Source of the DNA: Mucilaginibacter sp. L294
GTDB taxonomy: Bacteria; Bacteroidota; Bacteroidia; Sphingobacteriales; Sphingobacteriaceae
Length of the DNA stretch: 64,000 bases
Reading direction: 5' to 3'
Assembly (NCBI RefSeq): GCF_001636615.1
Contig: NZ_LGEK01000012.1
Location: 31,748-95,747 of the forward strand
A program made the position numbers and the translations under genes. This document shows positions 63,871 through 64,000 of this stretch, in pieces (the first letter of the stretch is position 1; each line of letters starts with the position of its first letter). The notes below the pieces were generated by a model. It was not told the DNA's origin. It ran no database searches and saw nothing but the letters and a program-made list of their open reading frames with translations.

Positions 63871-63981
63871 CTCGCACTTTAATCACTAATACTTTTTATT
63901 TACCACAAGGTTTGATAAAATACATGCCAAAAACGCGGGCATCTGTTTAATACAACCCCGCGTTGTTGTAAATTATTATAC
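63871..63981. other. Upstream region of the PAS kinase gene to the contig end
   Basis: 110 AT-rich bases before the sequencing adapter. No gene or clear promoter element is seen; the promoter may be partly lost at the contig end. Confidence 0.5.
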
Positions 63982-64000
63982 CTGTCTCTTATACACATCT
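63982..64000. other. Nextera/Tn5 mosaic-end adapter at contig end (artefact)
   Basis: The last 19 bases are the exact Nextera transposase mosaic-end sequence (CTGTCTCTTATACACATCT). It is a sequencing adapter left on the assembly, not genomic DNA. Confidence 0.93.

Noticed and set aside
63982..64000. Possible Tn5-like transposon end
   Set aside because: The 19-base mosaic end at the very edge of the contig is the standard library-preparation adapter; no transposase or target duplication is present.

Overview
The window looks like a piece of a Bacteroidota chromosome, most likely family Sphingobacteriaceae and possibly Mucilaginibacter (the genus is inference). The signs are promoters of the TTG-N19/20-TAnnTTTG type, almost no Shine-Dalgarno sequences, many SPII lipoproteins with CKK-like starts, TPR-containing and LytS/LytTR two-component systems, YXWGXW and CotH proteins, and an rpsF-rpsR-rplI cluster. 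No rRNA genes, CRISPR array, prophage or intact insertion sequence were seen. The last 19 bases are an exact Nextera/Tn5 mosaic-end adapter, so the right edge is a contig end carrying sequencing adapter, not genome.

Layout. 1-4.5 kb: end of a phosphodiesterase/phosphatase, a flippase-like membrane protein, a TPR sensor kinase and a Rossmann-fold protein. 4.6-9.9 kb: a compact class II lanthipeptide locus. It has a 68-residue precursor with a Nif11-like leader, a strong hairpin, and a LanM synthetase with a Cys-Cys-Gly zinc motif, followed by an OmpR/HisKA two-component pair. 10-17 kb: a stress protein, a bestrophin channel, a CotH lipoprotein, and a cyclic-nucleotide-type sensor kinase next to a receiver/glutaredoxin-like/thioredoxin-reductase-like fusion. 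17.3-19.2 kb: an AT-rich two-gene FRG + DUF262 module with its own promoter, a defence-like candidate. 19.4-26.7 kb: RCC1 lipoprotein, AraC regulator, M3 peptidase, YXWGXW and ricin-like lipoproteins, with many palindromic intergenic repeats.

27-38 kb: an acyltransferase with a LytS/LytR pair, a four-gene membrane/phosphoesterase operon, small enzymes (GNAT, cupin, DUF1543, FAD protein), and a kinase, small membrane protein and LytTR regulator cluster. 38-45 kb: a hybrid kinase, then katG with an OxyR-like site and phased 21-bp repeats upstream, then class I fructose-bisphosphate aldolase and tRNA-Phe(GAA). 45.7-48.2 kb: an HdrDE-like Fe-S membrane complex with a DUF2750 gene between its subunits. 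49-57 kb: small conserved proteins, mtgA, ribosomal proteins L9, S18 and S6, and dnaX. 57-64 kb: isocitrate dehydrogenase, a MntA/HepT toxin-antitoxin pair, mannose-6-phosphate isomerase, and a PAS kinase with a receiver protein.

The most interesting items are the Nif11-leader/CCG-LanM lanthipeptide locus without a transporter, the FRG-DUF262 module, and the kinase plus redox-fusion pair whose redox cysteines appear to be missing. Also notable are two GTTCAC/GTGAAC palindrome clusters, each near a 10-bp phased array. All functional calls come from reading motifs; no database search was run.
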